Assembly (NCBI GenBank): GCA_035548775.1
Contig: DASZSI010000188.1
Span: 1 to 21,361, forward strand
Reading direction: 5' to 3'
DNA length: 21,361 bases
Source of the DNA: UBA7672 sp035548775
GTDB lineage: Bacteria; Pseudomonadota; Alphaproteobacteria; Caulobacterales; Hyphomonadaceae
The notes beneath the pieces are model-generated. The model was not told the DNA's origin. It was given only the letters and a program-made list of their open reading frames with translations, and did not search any database. Both the position numbers and the translations under genes were made by a program. Shown piece by piece: positions 13,309 to 20,271 of this stretch (the stretch's first letter is position 1; every line of letters begins with the position of its first letter).

Positions 13309-14205
13309 TCAGATGCTGCCTGGCGCGGCGGTGCGCTTCAGCTTGCGGCCGGGCCGGTCGCTGTCGCGGCAGACCTCCTCGTTGGCGGCCTTGAGGGCGA
13401 TGGCGGCCGGATCGTCCTTGTCCACCACGAAGGCCTGGAACGTGCCGCGCGGATTGGAGTGCACGGTCTCCGGGAAGGGCGCCACGTTGGCGTTGGCCAC
13501 GAACATGTCGATGTGGTTGCCCTCGATCGCTCCGCCCGTGTCGCTGGCCACGACATAGCCGTCATGGGCGTAGAGCTGGCCGTCCAGCCAGAAGCCCTTG
13601 CCGCGCAGCGAGGGGATGTAGAGCACCGTGCCGATGCGGAACACGGCCGGGTCCACCGCGACGGTGCGAAACGCCATCAGCGGAATGGCGCGCACATCGC
13701 ACGCCTTGGGGTGGTGGAAGGGAACGAAGCGCGCGTGGCGCGTCGCGACCTTGATGGTGTCGGAAAGGTCGCCGAAATGCCGGTCGCACGCCACCTGGTC
13801 GGGTCCGCCCGAGTCGACATACATGTACGCTGTCGGTTCATCCTCGCCATTGTCGACCCACACCGAACCCTGCATGGCCGCATCGCACCAGTCGGCGATG
13901 GACAGGGGCGGGGAGATCGCCTTGCCGTTCCGACCGAGCAGCGGCTTGGCGGCGGCGATGTTCTGCGCGGCGGGCCGCACGGTCGGCATGTGGTAGTAGG
14001 TCGCCCACAGCTTCACTTCCTTGCCGAACTTGTCGTCGGTCGGCGGCTTCAAGAGGAAGTTCAGCGCCTGCGAGGTCGGGTGCAGTTCCGCCCGGCCAAG
14101 CGTGATGTCGACATGGGTTGAGGCGAAGGCGGCGCGCAGGGGAGGCCCGAGGAACATCGCAGCGCCGGCGACGACCAACAGGAGGGCGAGCAGGAGACGT
14201 TTCAT
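13309..14205 (-). CDS. 3D-domain secreted protein (paralogue 2)
   Basis: A 298-residue protein with an N-terminal signal or anchor (MKRLLLALLLVVAGAAMFLG). There is no lipobox cysteine, unlike its neighbour. The conserved middle reads VKLWATYYHMP, DWCDAAMQGSVWV, and DTIKVATRHARFVPF. The 3D domain is FRTVAVDPAVFRIGTVLYIPSL and HDGYVVASDTGGAIEGNHIDMF, with all aspartates and the normal DTGGAI. The C-terminal tail is basic. Probable peptidoglycan-active or binding protein in the periplasm. It lies 170 bp upstream of paralogue 1; the start has GGAG-type sequence about nine bases before it. The different membrane attachment of the two copies suggests divided roles. Confidence 0.9.
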   Translation of the reverse strand: MKRLLLALLLVVAGAAMFLGPPLRAAFASTHVDITLGRAELHPTSQALNFLLKPPTDDKFGKEVKLWATYYHMPTVRPAAQNIAAAKPLLGRNGKAISPPLSIADWCDAAMQGSVWVDNGEDEPTAYMYVDSGGPDQVACDRHFGDLSDTIKVATRHARFVPFHHPKACDVRAIPLMAFRTVAVDPAVFRIGTVLYIPSLRGKGFWLDGQLYAHDGYVVASDTGGAIEGNHIDMFVANANVAPFPETVHSNPRGTFQAFVVDKDDPAAIALKAANEEVCRDSDRPGRKLKRTAAPGSI

Positions 14206-14323
14206 TCAGATTCCCGGCTGCGACCCTTGGGGCTGAGTGAAAGCCTGCCAAACTGGGCCGAAAAAAGGCGGCGCCGCTCCAAAGGTTAATTCGCCGCGCC
14301 CATCCCACGTCTCTTCCGCAGCA

Positions 14324-14752
14324 TCACGCCGCCGGCGGCGGTTGTCCAGCCACCTGCGGCAAGTCGGGATCGAGACAGGCCCACTCCGGGGCGGAGGCCG
14401 TCCAGATCTCCATCGCAGGTTTGACGATGGAGGGATCGTCGAACGTTCCCGTCCGCAGAATCAGCAGATGCGGGCGCACCTCGGCCTGGCTGGTGAGAGG
14501 CGTTCCGCAAGCGGGACAAAATCCACGCACCAGCATGTTCCCCGAGTCCGCCTGCGACCGGAAATACTTCACGGCGCCTGTCATGTTCACGTCAGCCGTG
14601 CGGAACACGGCGTTCACCGTCGACGAGCCCGCCCCGAAATACTGGCACATCCTGCACCAGCACTGCCGCGTCACGACCGGCGCCGCCGAAGCCGTGTAGC
14701 GCACCGCCCCGCAAGCGCAGCCGCCGGTGATGGGCAGTTTCATGTTCGACAC
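14324..14752 (-). CDS. GFA-family (CENP-V/GFA) zinc protein
   Basis: A 142-residue protein of the glutathione-dependent formaldehyde-activating (GFA) domain family. The zinc cysteines are visible as GGCACGAVRY, QCWCRMCQ and GFCPACGTPL. The second motif is usually C-H-C-x-x-C; here Trp replaces His. The family includes small-molecule thiol enzymes and many members of unknown role, so formaldehyde chemistry should not be assumed. I start at GTG 14752, which has GGAG six bases upstream; ATG 14743 three codons later is the alternative. It lies 16 bases after the leuC stop on the same strand and is probably cotranscribed. Confidence 0.9.
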   Translation of the reverse strand: MSNMKLPITGGCACGAVRYTASAAPVVTRQCWCRMCQYFGAGSSTVNAVFRTADVNMTGAVKYFRSQADSGNMLVRGFCPACGTPLTSQAEVRPHLLILRTGTFDDPSIVKPAMEIWTASAPEWACLDPDLPQVAGQPPPAA

Positions 14753-14768
14753 AGGGGTCTCCGATATC

Positions 14769-16172
14769 TCAGAGCGTGATCTCGCCCTTGAGCGCCGCCT
14801 TCGCCGCCAGCACTGGGCTCATCAGGTGCGTGCGGCCGCCGCGGCCCTGCCGGCCCTCGAAATTGCGGTTCGAGGTCGAGGCGCAGCGCTCGCCCGGCTT
14901 GAGAATGTCGGGGTTCATGCCGAGACACATGGAGCATCCCGGCTCGCGCCATTCAAAGCCCGCTTCGCGGAAAATCTCGTCGAGCCCTTCTTCTTCAGCC
15001 TGCGCTCGCACCAGGCCCGAGCCCGGCACGACCATCGCACGCACGCCCGCCGCAACGTGCTTGCCTTTGGCGATCTCGGCGGCCGCGCGCAGGTCCTCGA
15101 TGCGCGAATTGGTGCAGCTGCCGATGAACACGCGGTCGATCTTCACGCCTTCCAGCTTCTGCCCTGGTTCAAGGCCCATATAGGCCAGCGCCCGCTCCGC
15201 CGCCTCGCGCTTCACCGGATCGGCAATCTGCGAGGGCACCGGCGTCTTCGAGGTGATCGGGGCCGCCTGTTCCGGGCTGGTGCCCCAGGTGATGGTCGGG
15301 GCGACATCGCCTGCCTCGATCTCGACCACCTCGTCCCAGGGCGCGCCGTCATCCGAATGCAGCGTCTTCCAGGATTGGACAGCCGTCTCCCATTGTCCGC
15401 CCTTGGGAACCGATGGCCGGCCCTTCATCCAGGTGAACGTCGTCTCGTCCGGAGCAATGAGGCCCGCCCGCGCGCCGCCCTCGATCGACAGGTTGCACAG
15501 CGTCATGCGCGCATCCATCGACATGGAGCGGATGGCCGAGCCCATGTATTCGATCACATGCCCAGCGCCGCCATTAGTTCCGATGATGGAGATGAGGTGC
15601 AGCGCCAGGTCCTTGGCGCCCACGCCCGGCCTGAACTGCCCTTCGACCCTCACGGCCATGTTCTTCATCTTGCGCGCGCGCAGCGTTTGCGTCGCCATCA
15701 CATGCTCGACCTCGCTCGTGCCGATGCCGTGCGCCAGCGCGCCGAACGCACCATGGGTCGATGTGTGTGAATCGCCGCAGACAATCGTAAGGCCCGGCTG
15801 GGTGCGGCCCTGTTCGGGCCCCACCACGTGCACGATCCCGTTGCGATGATCGCCCATCGGGAAGAATTCGATGCCGTATTCCTTCACATTGCGGGCAAGG
15901 GTTTCCAGCTGCTCGCGCGCCTCGGGGTCCTTCACGCCCGCCATGCCGAGGCTCTGGCCCTCCGTCGGCGTGTTGTGATCGGCCACGGCCAGCGTCAGGT
16001 CCGGCCGGCGCAGCTTGCGGCCATGCGCCTTCAGCCCCGCAAACGCCTGCGGGCTCGTCACCTCATGGATAAGGTGCAGGTCGATATAAAGCAGGCTTTC
16101 CCCGCTCGCCTTGTCGGTGTGGACGACGTGGGCGTCCCAGATCTTGTCGTAGAGGGTGCGGGGCGTGCTCAT
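14769..16172 (-). CDS. leuC: 3-isopropylmalate dehydratase large subunit
   Basis: LeuC is the [4Fe-4S] aconitase-fold subunit of isopropylmalate isomerase, working with LeuD. The 467-residue length is normal. It starts TLYDKIWDAHVV and contains VADHNTPT, VCGDSHTSTHGAFGALAHGIGTSEVEHVMATQ, and the three cluster cysteines Cys353 (FIGSCTNSR), Cys413 and Cys416 (PGCSMCLGMN). It ends with SNRNFEGRQG and SPVLAAKAAL. No strong ribosome-binding site precedes ATG 16172. A GFA gene follows. The partner leuD is about 12 kb away on the same strand, although the two subunits must assemble. Confidence 0.97.
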   Translation of the reverse strand: MSTPRTLYDKIWDAHVVHTDKASGESLLYIDLHLIHEVTSPQAFAGLKAHGRKLRRPDLTLAVADHNTPTEGQSLGMAGVKDPEAREQLETLARNVKEYGIEFFPMGDHRNGIVHVVGPEQGRTQPGLTIVCGDSHTSTHGAFGALAHGIGTSEVEHVMATQTLRARKMKNMAVRVEGQFRPGVGAKDLALHLISIIGTNGGAGHVIEYMGSAIRSMSMDARMTLCNLSIEGGARAGLIAPDETTFTWMKGRPSVPKGGQWETAVQSWKTLHSDDGAPWDEVVEIEAGDVAPTITWGTSPEQAAPITSKTPVPSQIADPVKREAAERALAYMGLEPGQKLEGVKIDRVFIGSCTNSRIEDLRAAAEIAKGKHVAAGVRAMVVPGSGLVRAQAEEEGLDEIFREAGFEWREPGCSMCLGMNPDILKPGERCASTSNRNFEGRQGRGGRTHLMSPVLAAKAALKGEITL

Positions 16173-16246
16173 GCCCGGCTATATGCGCGTCGTGGCCGTG
16201 TGCGGCAAGCTTCCTTGGCCGGCCTCGCCCTGTTAGGTTCAAGGCC

Positions 16247-17314
16247 ATGGAGCTGTCCCAATCCCCCAACACGCAGGAGCTTGTCGACCTGCACGCCCGT
16301 GCGACCAAGGGCGACCTCGAGGCCACGCTGCACCTGTTTGCAGCGCTGGACCGCGGCGGGCGGGACCAGGAGGCGCTGACCTGGCTGCTGCAGCTTGCGC
16401 GCGGCGGCCACCTGCCGTCGGCGACCTTGCTGGGCGAAAGGCTGATCACCGGCTTCAAGGCGCCCCAGCGGCCAACCGACGGGGCACAATGGATCGAGGC
16501 GGCTGCTAAGGCAGGCCTTGCCGAAGCCCAGCGCCGCGTGTGCGTGCTGGCCGCAACCGGCATTGGCCGCAAGCAGAGCTGGTCAGAAGCCTGGGCCGCG
16601 CTTCAGGCTGCCGCGAAGAACGGCCATGCCGCCTCCGCCACGCAGTTTCGCGTCTTCGAGACGATGGGCATCACAGGGCCAGCCGACATCGAAAAGTTCC
16701 TGCAGCCGATCCCTGCCGAAACGCGCCTCGCCTCTCCACGCATCGCGATCACCGAAAAGCTTTTCCCGGAGATCATGTGCCGCTGGCTGATGGAAAGCGC
16801 GCGGCCAAAGCTTCACCGCGCGCCGGTTTTCGATCCGGGCGGGGGCAGCCGGGCCCACGACATCCGCACCAACGCCAGCGCCGGGTTCACCCTGTTCGAG
16901 ACCGACCTGGTCTTCCAGGTTGCGCGGGCGCGCGTCGCCGTCGCGGTTGGCGCCCCTCTCCTGCACCAGGAGCCGCCGCAGGTCCTGCACTATGCCCCCG
17001 GCGAGCGCTACACGCCGCACTGGGACTATTTCGATCCGTCGGTTGCGGCCTTCCGTCAGCAGATCGAATGGGGCGGCCAGCGCATCCGCACCGCGCTTGT
17101 CTATCTCAACGACGGGTTCGAAGGCGGCGAGACCGGCTTTCCAAAACTCGAGACCCGGTTCAAGGCAGGCGCAGGCGGCCTCCTGGCTTTCGACAACGTC
17201 ACGCCCGACGGAAAGATCGATCCGCGCACGCTGCATGAGGGCAGGGCGACGACCAGCGGGGAAAAATGGCTGCTTTCGGTCTGGGTCCGCGACCGGGAGC
17301 ACGTGCCCGCCTGA
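16247..17314 (+). CDS. Sel1-repeat / 2-oxoglutarate-Fe(II) oxygenase (prolyl 4-hydroxylase-like)
   Basis: A 355-residue fusion. The N-terminal 135 residues are Sel1/TPR-like helical repeats (e.g. GDLEATLHLFAALDRGG, GAQWIEAAAKAGLAEAQ, SEAWAALQAAAKNGHAAS). From about residue 165 comes a prolyl-4-hydroxylase-type dioxygenase domain. Iron ligands are His258 and Asp260 (PHWDYFD) and His330 (LHEG), with Lys340 as the 2-oxoglutarate lysine ten residues later, the usual spacing. QVLHYAPGERY and FEGGETGFPKL are typical of the family. It is predicted to hydroxylate a protein, perhaps one recognised by the repeats; no substrate is evident nearby. ATG 16247 has AAGG upstream. Divergent from leuC by 74 bp. 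Confidence 0.92.
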   Translation: MELSQSPNTQELVDLHARATKGDLEATLHLFAALDRGGRDQEALTWLLQLARGGHLPSATLLGERLITGFKAPQRPTDGAQWIEAAAKAGLAEAQRRVCVLAATGIGRKQSWSEAWAALQAAAKNGHAASATQFRVFETMGITGPADIEKFLQPIPAETRLASPRIAITEKLFPEIMCRWLMESARPKLHRAPVFDPGGGSRAHDIRTNASAGFTLFETDLVFQVARARVAVAVGAPLLHQEPPQVLHYAPGERYTPHWDYFDPSVAAFRQQIEWGGQRIRTALVYLNDGFEGGETGFPKLETRFKAGAGGLLAFDNVTPDGKIDPRTLHEGRATTSGEKWLLSVWVRDREHVPA

Positions 17315-17317
17315 AGC

Positions 17318-17683
17318 CTAGCGCCACCCAGCAACATACGGCCAGAACACCAGCGCGCCGACGCCGGCTGCGGCGATGGCCGACAACAGGACCGCGCCGG
17401 CAGCGATATCCTTGGCGGCCTTGACCGACGCATGCAGGTCCGGCTGCACCACGTCGCACAGGTGTTCGAACGCCGTGTTGAAGACCTCGGCGATCAGCAC
17501 CAGCGCCATGGCCAGGATCAGCCAGCGCCACGCATCGCTCGAAACGTGCAGGCCCAGGCCTGCGCCGGTAACCAGCAGCGCGATGAAGGCGTGGATGCGG
17601 AAATTCGCCTGCGTGCGTGCAACAAAGCCCAGGCCGTTGAAGGCGTCCGCGAAACTCTTGGCTCGGGTCGACAGGTGAAACAT
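17318..17683 (-). CDS. dgkA: Diacylglycerol kinase / undecaprenol kinase family protein
   Basis: A 121-residue inner-membrane protein with three helices. The central helix leads through LIAEVFNTAFEHLCDVV, the E-x-x-N-T-A-x-E signature of the small prokaryotic lipid kinases. VKAAKDIAAGAVLLSA carries the conserved K-D-x-A-A-GAV segment. DgkA phosphorylates diacylglycerol, and some relatives phosphorylate undecaprenol; the sequence does not decide between them. ATG 17683 has AGGGAG upstream. It lies 31 bp downstream of the TetR gene on the same strand and may share its transcript. Convergent with the oxygenase gene. Confidence 0.92.
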   Translation of the reverse strand: MFHLSTRAKSFADAFNGLGFVARTQANFRIHAFIALLVTGAGLGLHVSSDAWRWLILAMALVLIAEVFNTAFEHLCDVVQPDLHASVKAAKDIAAGAVLLSAIAAAGVGALVFWPYVAGWR

Positions 17684-17714
17684 GGCGGCGCTCCCTGCAG
17701 GATCGGCCGCCAGT

Positions 17715-18341
17715 TCACAGCCCCAGCAGTTTCATCGCAAGAGCCGCCCGCGCTTCCAGCTTCGCCCGCGATTCGCCCGATCGCGCGAAGATCGCCATCT
17801 GGTGCATGGTCGAGGACACCACATGGGCCAGCGCCCTGGGGTCGGCGCCCTTGTCGATCTCGCCGGCCTTCCTGGCCTGGCGGAAGCGCTGCTCCAGCAG
17901 GTCATCCACGCGCCCGAACGCATCGCGCACGACGTCGCCGACATCTCCGCGCGTCAGGCTTTCGGTCAGCGCCGTGCCGACCAGGAAACACCCGCGCGCG
18001 CCCGCTGCGCCCTGGAGATAGCTGTCGATGCACCGCTCGAAGAACAGGGTCGCGAACGCCTTGATCTTGATCTGCAGCGCGCAGGCCGCCGCCACCTGCG
18101 CCACCAGAAGTTCCCCCTGCATCTTCAGCGCGGCGAGGTAGATCGCCTCCTTGTCGCCGAACGCGGCATAGAGCGACGGCCGGTTCATGCCGGTCGCCCC
18201 GACAATGTCGTCCAGCGATGTCGCGGCATAGCCCTTAAGCCAGAACATGTCGCGTGCAGCCTTTAGCGCCGCGCCGGGGTCGTAGGCGCGCGGACGCCCG
18301 CGCCGCGCCTTTTCCGGTTCCCCTGAAGTTTTTTGTACCAC
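17715..18341 (-). CDS. TetR-family transcriptional regulator
   Basis: A 208-residue repressor-type protein. The basic lead-in GRPRAYDPGAALKAARDMFWLKGYAATSLDDIVGATGMNRPSLYAAFGDKEAIY (residues 15-66) is a standard TetR helix-turn-helix. The C-terminal ligand domain follows, with GARGCFLVGTALTE resembling the TetR_C group found in AcrR/ComR-like regulators. The only sensible start is GTG 18341, with AAGGA 11 bases upstream; the next Met is inside the HTH. It is divergent from a glutathione transferase gene with inverted repeats between, so it most likely represses that gene and itself. Confidence 0.93.
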   Translation of the reverse strand: MVQKTSGEPEKARRGRPRAYDPGAALKAARDMFWLKGYAATSLDDIVGATGMNRPSLYAAFGDKEAIYLAALKMQGELLVAQVAAACALQIKIKAFATLFFERCIDSYLQGAAGARGCFLVGTALTESLTRGDVGDVVRDAFGRVDDLLEQRFRQARKAGEIDKGADPRALAHVVSSTMHQMAIFARSGESRAKLEARAALAMKLLGL

Positions 18342-18400
18342 TTCGAATAAAATCCTTGACGCCCGGCCTTGGCCGTTATTCTATGCATTGCGGTACAAAA
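18331..18400. promoter_or_regulatory. TetR/GST divergent control region
   Basis: TTTTGTACC (18331-18339) and GGTACAAAA (18392-18400) are exact inverted copies separated by 52 bp. Between them TTGACG at 18356 is a good -35 box for the GST gene, with TATTCT (18377) or TTCTAT (18379) as -10. CGGCCTTGGCCG (18364-18375), a palindrome with a 2-base centre, fills the spacer. The outer copies flank the promoter; the left one overlaps the TetR GTG start. The likely arrangement is binding by the neighbouring TetR protein at the palindrome, at the outer copies, or at both. Confidence 0.6.
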
Positions 18401-18487
18401 TACGAGCCCGCACCGAAACGTCTTTCTCACACGTCTCTTCAGAAGACCGCAAACCCCAGAGAGACGGCAAACAGGAGGAGCCTCCCC

Positions 18488-19096
18488 ATGGACCTTTATT
18501 TCTCCCCGCTGGCCTGTTCGCTCGCCTCCCGCATCGCACTTTATGAGGCGGGTCTTCCCGTCAACTACATCCGCGTCAAGGACAAGAAGACGCCGGAAGG
18601 AAACGACTATTTCGCCATCAATGCCCGCGGCCAGGTTCCGGCGCTGAAACTCGACGACGGCGAGTTGCTCACCGAAAACGTCGCCGTCCTCGAATACATC
18701 GCCGATCTCAAGCCCGAAGCCGCGCTTGCCCCGAAGGGGCAAGAACGTGTGCGCATGCGCAAATGGCTCGGCTTCATCAACTCGGAAATCCATGTCGCCA
18801 ACATGGGCGCCATCCTGTCGTCCACGACGCCCGAGCCGGTGAAAGCCTACGCGCTTGAGCGGGCGCGCAAGGCGCTCGCCCATGTCGACAAGGCGATGGA
18901 AGGCCGGCAATGGCTCACCGAAAGCTTCACGGTGGCCGACGCCTATCTCGCGGTGGCGACCAACTGGCTGCAGGCGACGCCGATCCAGCTGTCGGACTAT
19001 CCCAACCTGCAGGCGCACCAGAAGCGGGTCTTCGCCCGCCCGGCCGCGGCAAAAGCTGTCACCGAGGAGTTCGCGCTCTACCGCGCCGCCGCCTGA
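18488..19096 (+). CDS. Beta-class-like glutathione S-transferase
   Basis: A 202-residue GST close to the bacterial beta class. The N-terminus MDLYFSPLACSLASRIALYEAGL places Cys10 at the position of the catalytic/glutathione-disulfide cysteine of that class. The N-terminal domain continues with NARGQVPALKLDDGELLTENVAVLEYIAD, the cis-Pro and glutathione-carboxylate loops. The helical domain contains WLTESFTVADAYLAVATNWL, the usual S-x-x-DA capping box. ATG 18488 has AGGAGG about nine bases upstream. The 90-base leader after the predicted promoter suggests regulation mainly by the divergent TetR gene. Probably conjugates or reduces an electrophile that is also the regulator's ligand, by analogy. 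Confidence 0.95.
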   Translation: MDLYFSPLACSLASRIALYEAGLPVNYIRVKDKKTPEGNDYFAINARGQVPALKLDDGELLTENVAVLEYIADLKPEAALAPKGQERVRMRKWLGFINSEIHVANMGAILSSTTPEPVKAYALERARKALAHVDKAMEGRQWLTESFTVADAYLAVATNWLQATPIQLSDYPNLQAHQKRVFARPAAAKAVTEEFALYRAAA

Positions 19097-19153
19097 TCCG
19101 GCGGACCTGCGCCGCGGGCCTCATTCGGAAAAGTCCGCCACTTCAAGACGGTC

Positions 19154-19197
19154 AGGGCGGGAAACCGGTCGGATTCCAACCGATCTTTTCCCGCCCT
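19154..19197 (+). terminator. Long hairpin after the GST gene
   Basis: AGGGCGGGAAA (19154-19164) pairs with TTTCCCGCCCT (19187-19197), and inside it GGTCGG (19167-19172) pairs with CCGATC (19180-19185) including one G-T. This gives about 17 pairs with a small CC/T internal loop and a 7-base apex. It lies 57 bp past the GST stop and ends 26 bp before the DUF2793 gene. No T-tract follows on the plus strand, so termination is probable but not proven; it may also act in the leader of the next gene. Confidence 0.5.
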
Positions 19198-19223
19198 CTT
19201 CGCGCCGGCGCACACCATGCCGG

Positions 19224-20267
19224 ATGAGCAACACCACAAACCTGTTGCTTCCGTACCTCGCCGTTGGGCAGGCCCAGAAGCACGTCACCGTCAACGAGAC
19301 TCTCCGCAAGCTTGACGCGATCGTCCAGCTTTCCGTCACCTCCGCCTCTACCGCGTCCCAACCGGCAAGTCCCGTCGATGGCGCGGTCTATATCATCCCC
19401 GCCGGCAAGACCGGCGCTGACTGGTCCGCCTTCGCCAACGACTCGCTCGGCTATTATCGCGACGGCGCATGGGTCGAGATCACGCCGCGCGAAGGCTGGC
19501 TCGCCTATGTGAAAGACACCGACCAGCTCGTGGCCTACAGCGGCTCGGCATGGGTCGGCTTTCCGGCGGCGAAGATTCTCACCGTCTCGGCAACCGACAA
19601 ACTACTTGGCCGCGCCTCGTCCGGCGCCGGCGCGGCGGAGGAGGTCGCCTGCACTGCCGCCGGCCGCGCCCTGATCGATGACGCCGATGCTTCCGCCCAG
19701 CGAACAACACTCGGTCTCGGCACAGCGGCGACACAGAACACCGGAACCAGCGGAGCGAATGTCCCGCTGCTAAACGGCGCCAACGCCTGGTCCGGCGCGC
19801 AGACCGTGAACGCGCAGCTTGTCGGCAAGGGAACCGCAACCAATGACAACGCGTCGGCCGGCTATCTCGGCGAGATCGTGGCGTCCACCGTGGTCGTGGG
19901 ATCGCAGGTTTCGCTGACCAGCGCCGCCGTCGCCAACATCACCAGCATCTCCCTCACCGCCGGCGACTGGGACGTGTCGCTGCTCGGCATCTTCAACTTC
20001 GGCTCGACGACCAGCATCACGCGCCTGTTCGCCAACATCTCGCAGGTCAGCGCGACACTGGATGCAACGCCTGGCGCCTATGCCGACTTCACGACGGCGG
20101 CCATGGTCCCAGGCGCCGGCGTCTCAGGCGGCCTCATCACGCTCGCCGTGCCGCCCTACCGCGTGTCGCTGGCCTCGACCACGACGATCTACGCCGTTGC
20201 GCTGGCGAACTTCACGGTCTCGACTTGCGCCGTCTATGGCAGGCTCGCCGCGCGCCGCGTGCGTTGA
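19224..20267 (+). CDS. Orphan phage tail-fibre-like protein with DUF2793 domain
   Basis: A 347-residue protein. Residues 1-110 match the DUF2793 pattern found in alphaproteobacterial phages and gene-transfer-agent-like particles: LLPYLAVGQAQKHVTVNETLRKLDAIVQL, DGAVYIIPAGKTGADW, and WVEITPREGWLAYV. A fibre-like stem follows (LGRASSGAGAAEEV, TLGLGTAATQNTGTSGANVPLLNGANAWSGAQTV). Then comes a beta-rich C-terminal module (about 205-340, SLTAGDWDVSLLGIFNFGS) that could be the receptor-binding tip. ATG 19224 has no strong ribosome-binding site. No capsid, portal, tail-tube, lysis, integrase or att site is in the window, so the gene stands alone between housekeeping genes. Confidence 0.85.
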   Translation: MSNTTNLLLPYLAVGQAQKHVTVNETLRKLDAIVQLSVTSASTASQPASPVDGAVYIIPAGKTGADWSAFANDSLGYYRDGAWVEITPREGWLAYVKDTDQLVAYSGSAWVGFPAAKILTVSATDKLLGRASSGAGAAEEVACTAAGRALIDDADASAQRTTLGLGTAATQNTGTSGANVPLLNGANAWSGAQTVNAQLVGKGTATNDNASAGYLGEIVASTVVVGSQVSLTSAAVANITSISLTAGDWDVSLLGIFNFGSTTSITRLFANISQVSATLDATPGAYADFTTAAMVPGAGVSGGLITLAVPPYRVSLASTTTIYAVALANFTVSTCAVYGRLAARRVR

Positions 20268-20271
20268 GCGC

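Noticed and set aside
14261..14300. Possible terminator after the GFA gene: six T on the minus strand after GC-rich sequence.
   Set aside because: The GC-rich part is a loopless palindrome and I could not build a convincing stem with a proper loop next to the T-tract.
18254..18487. In-frame N-terminal extension of the beta-class GST.
   Set aside because: It would run through the promoter and the divergent TetR gene; ATG 18488 has AGGAGG and matches the family N-terminus.
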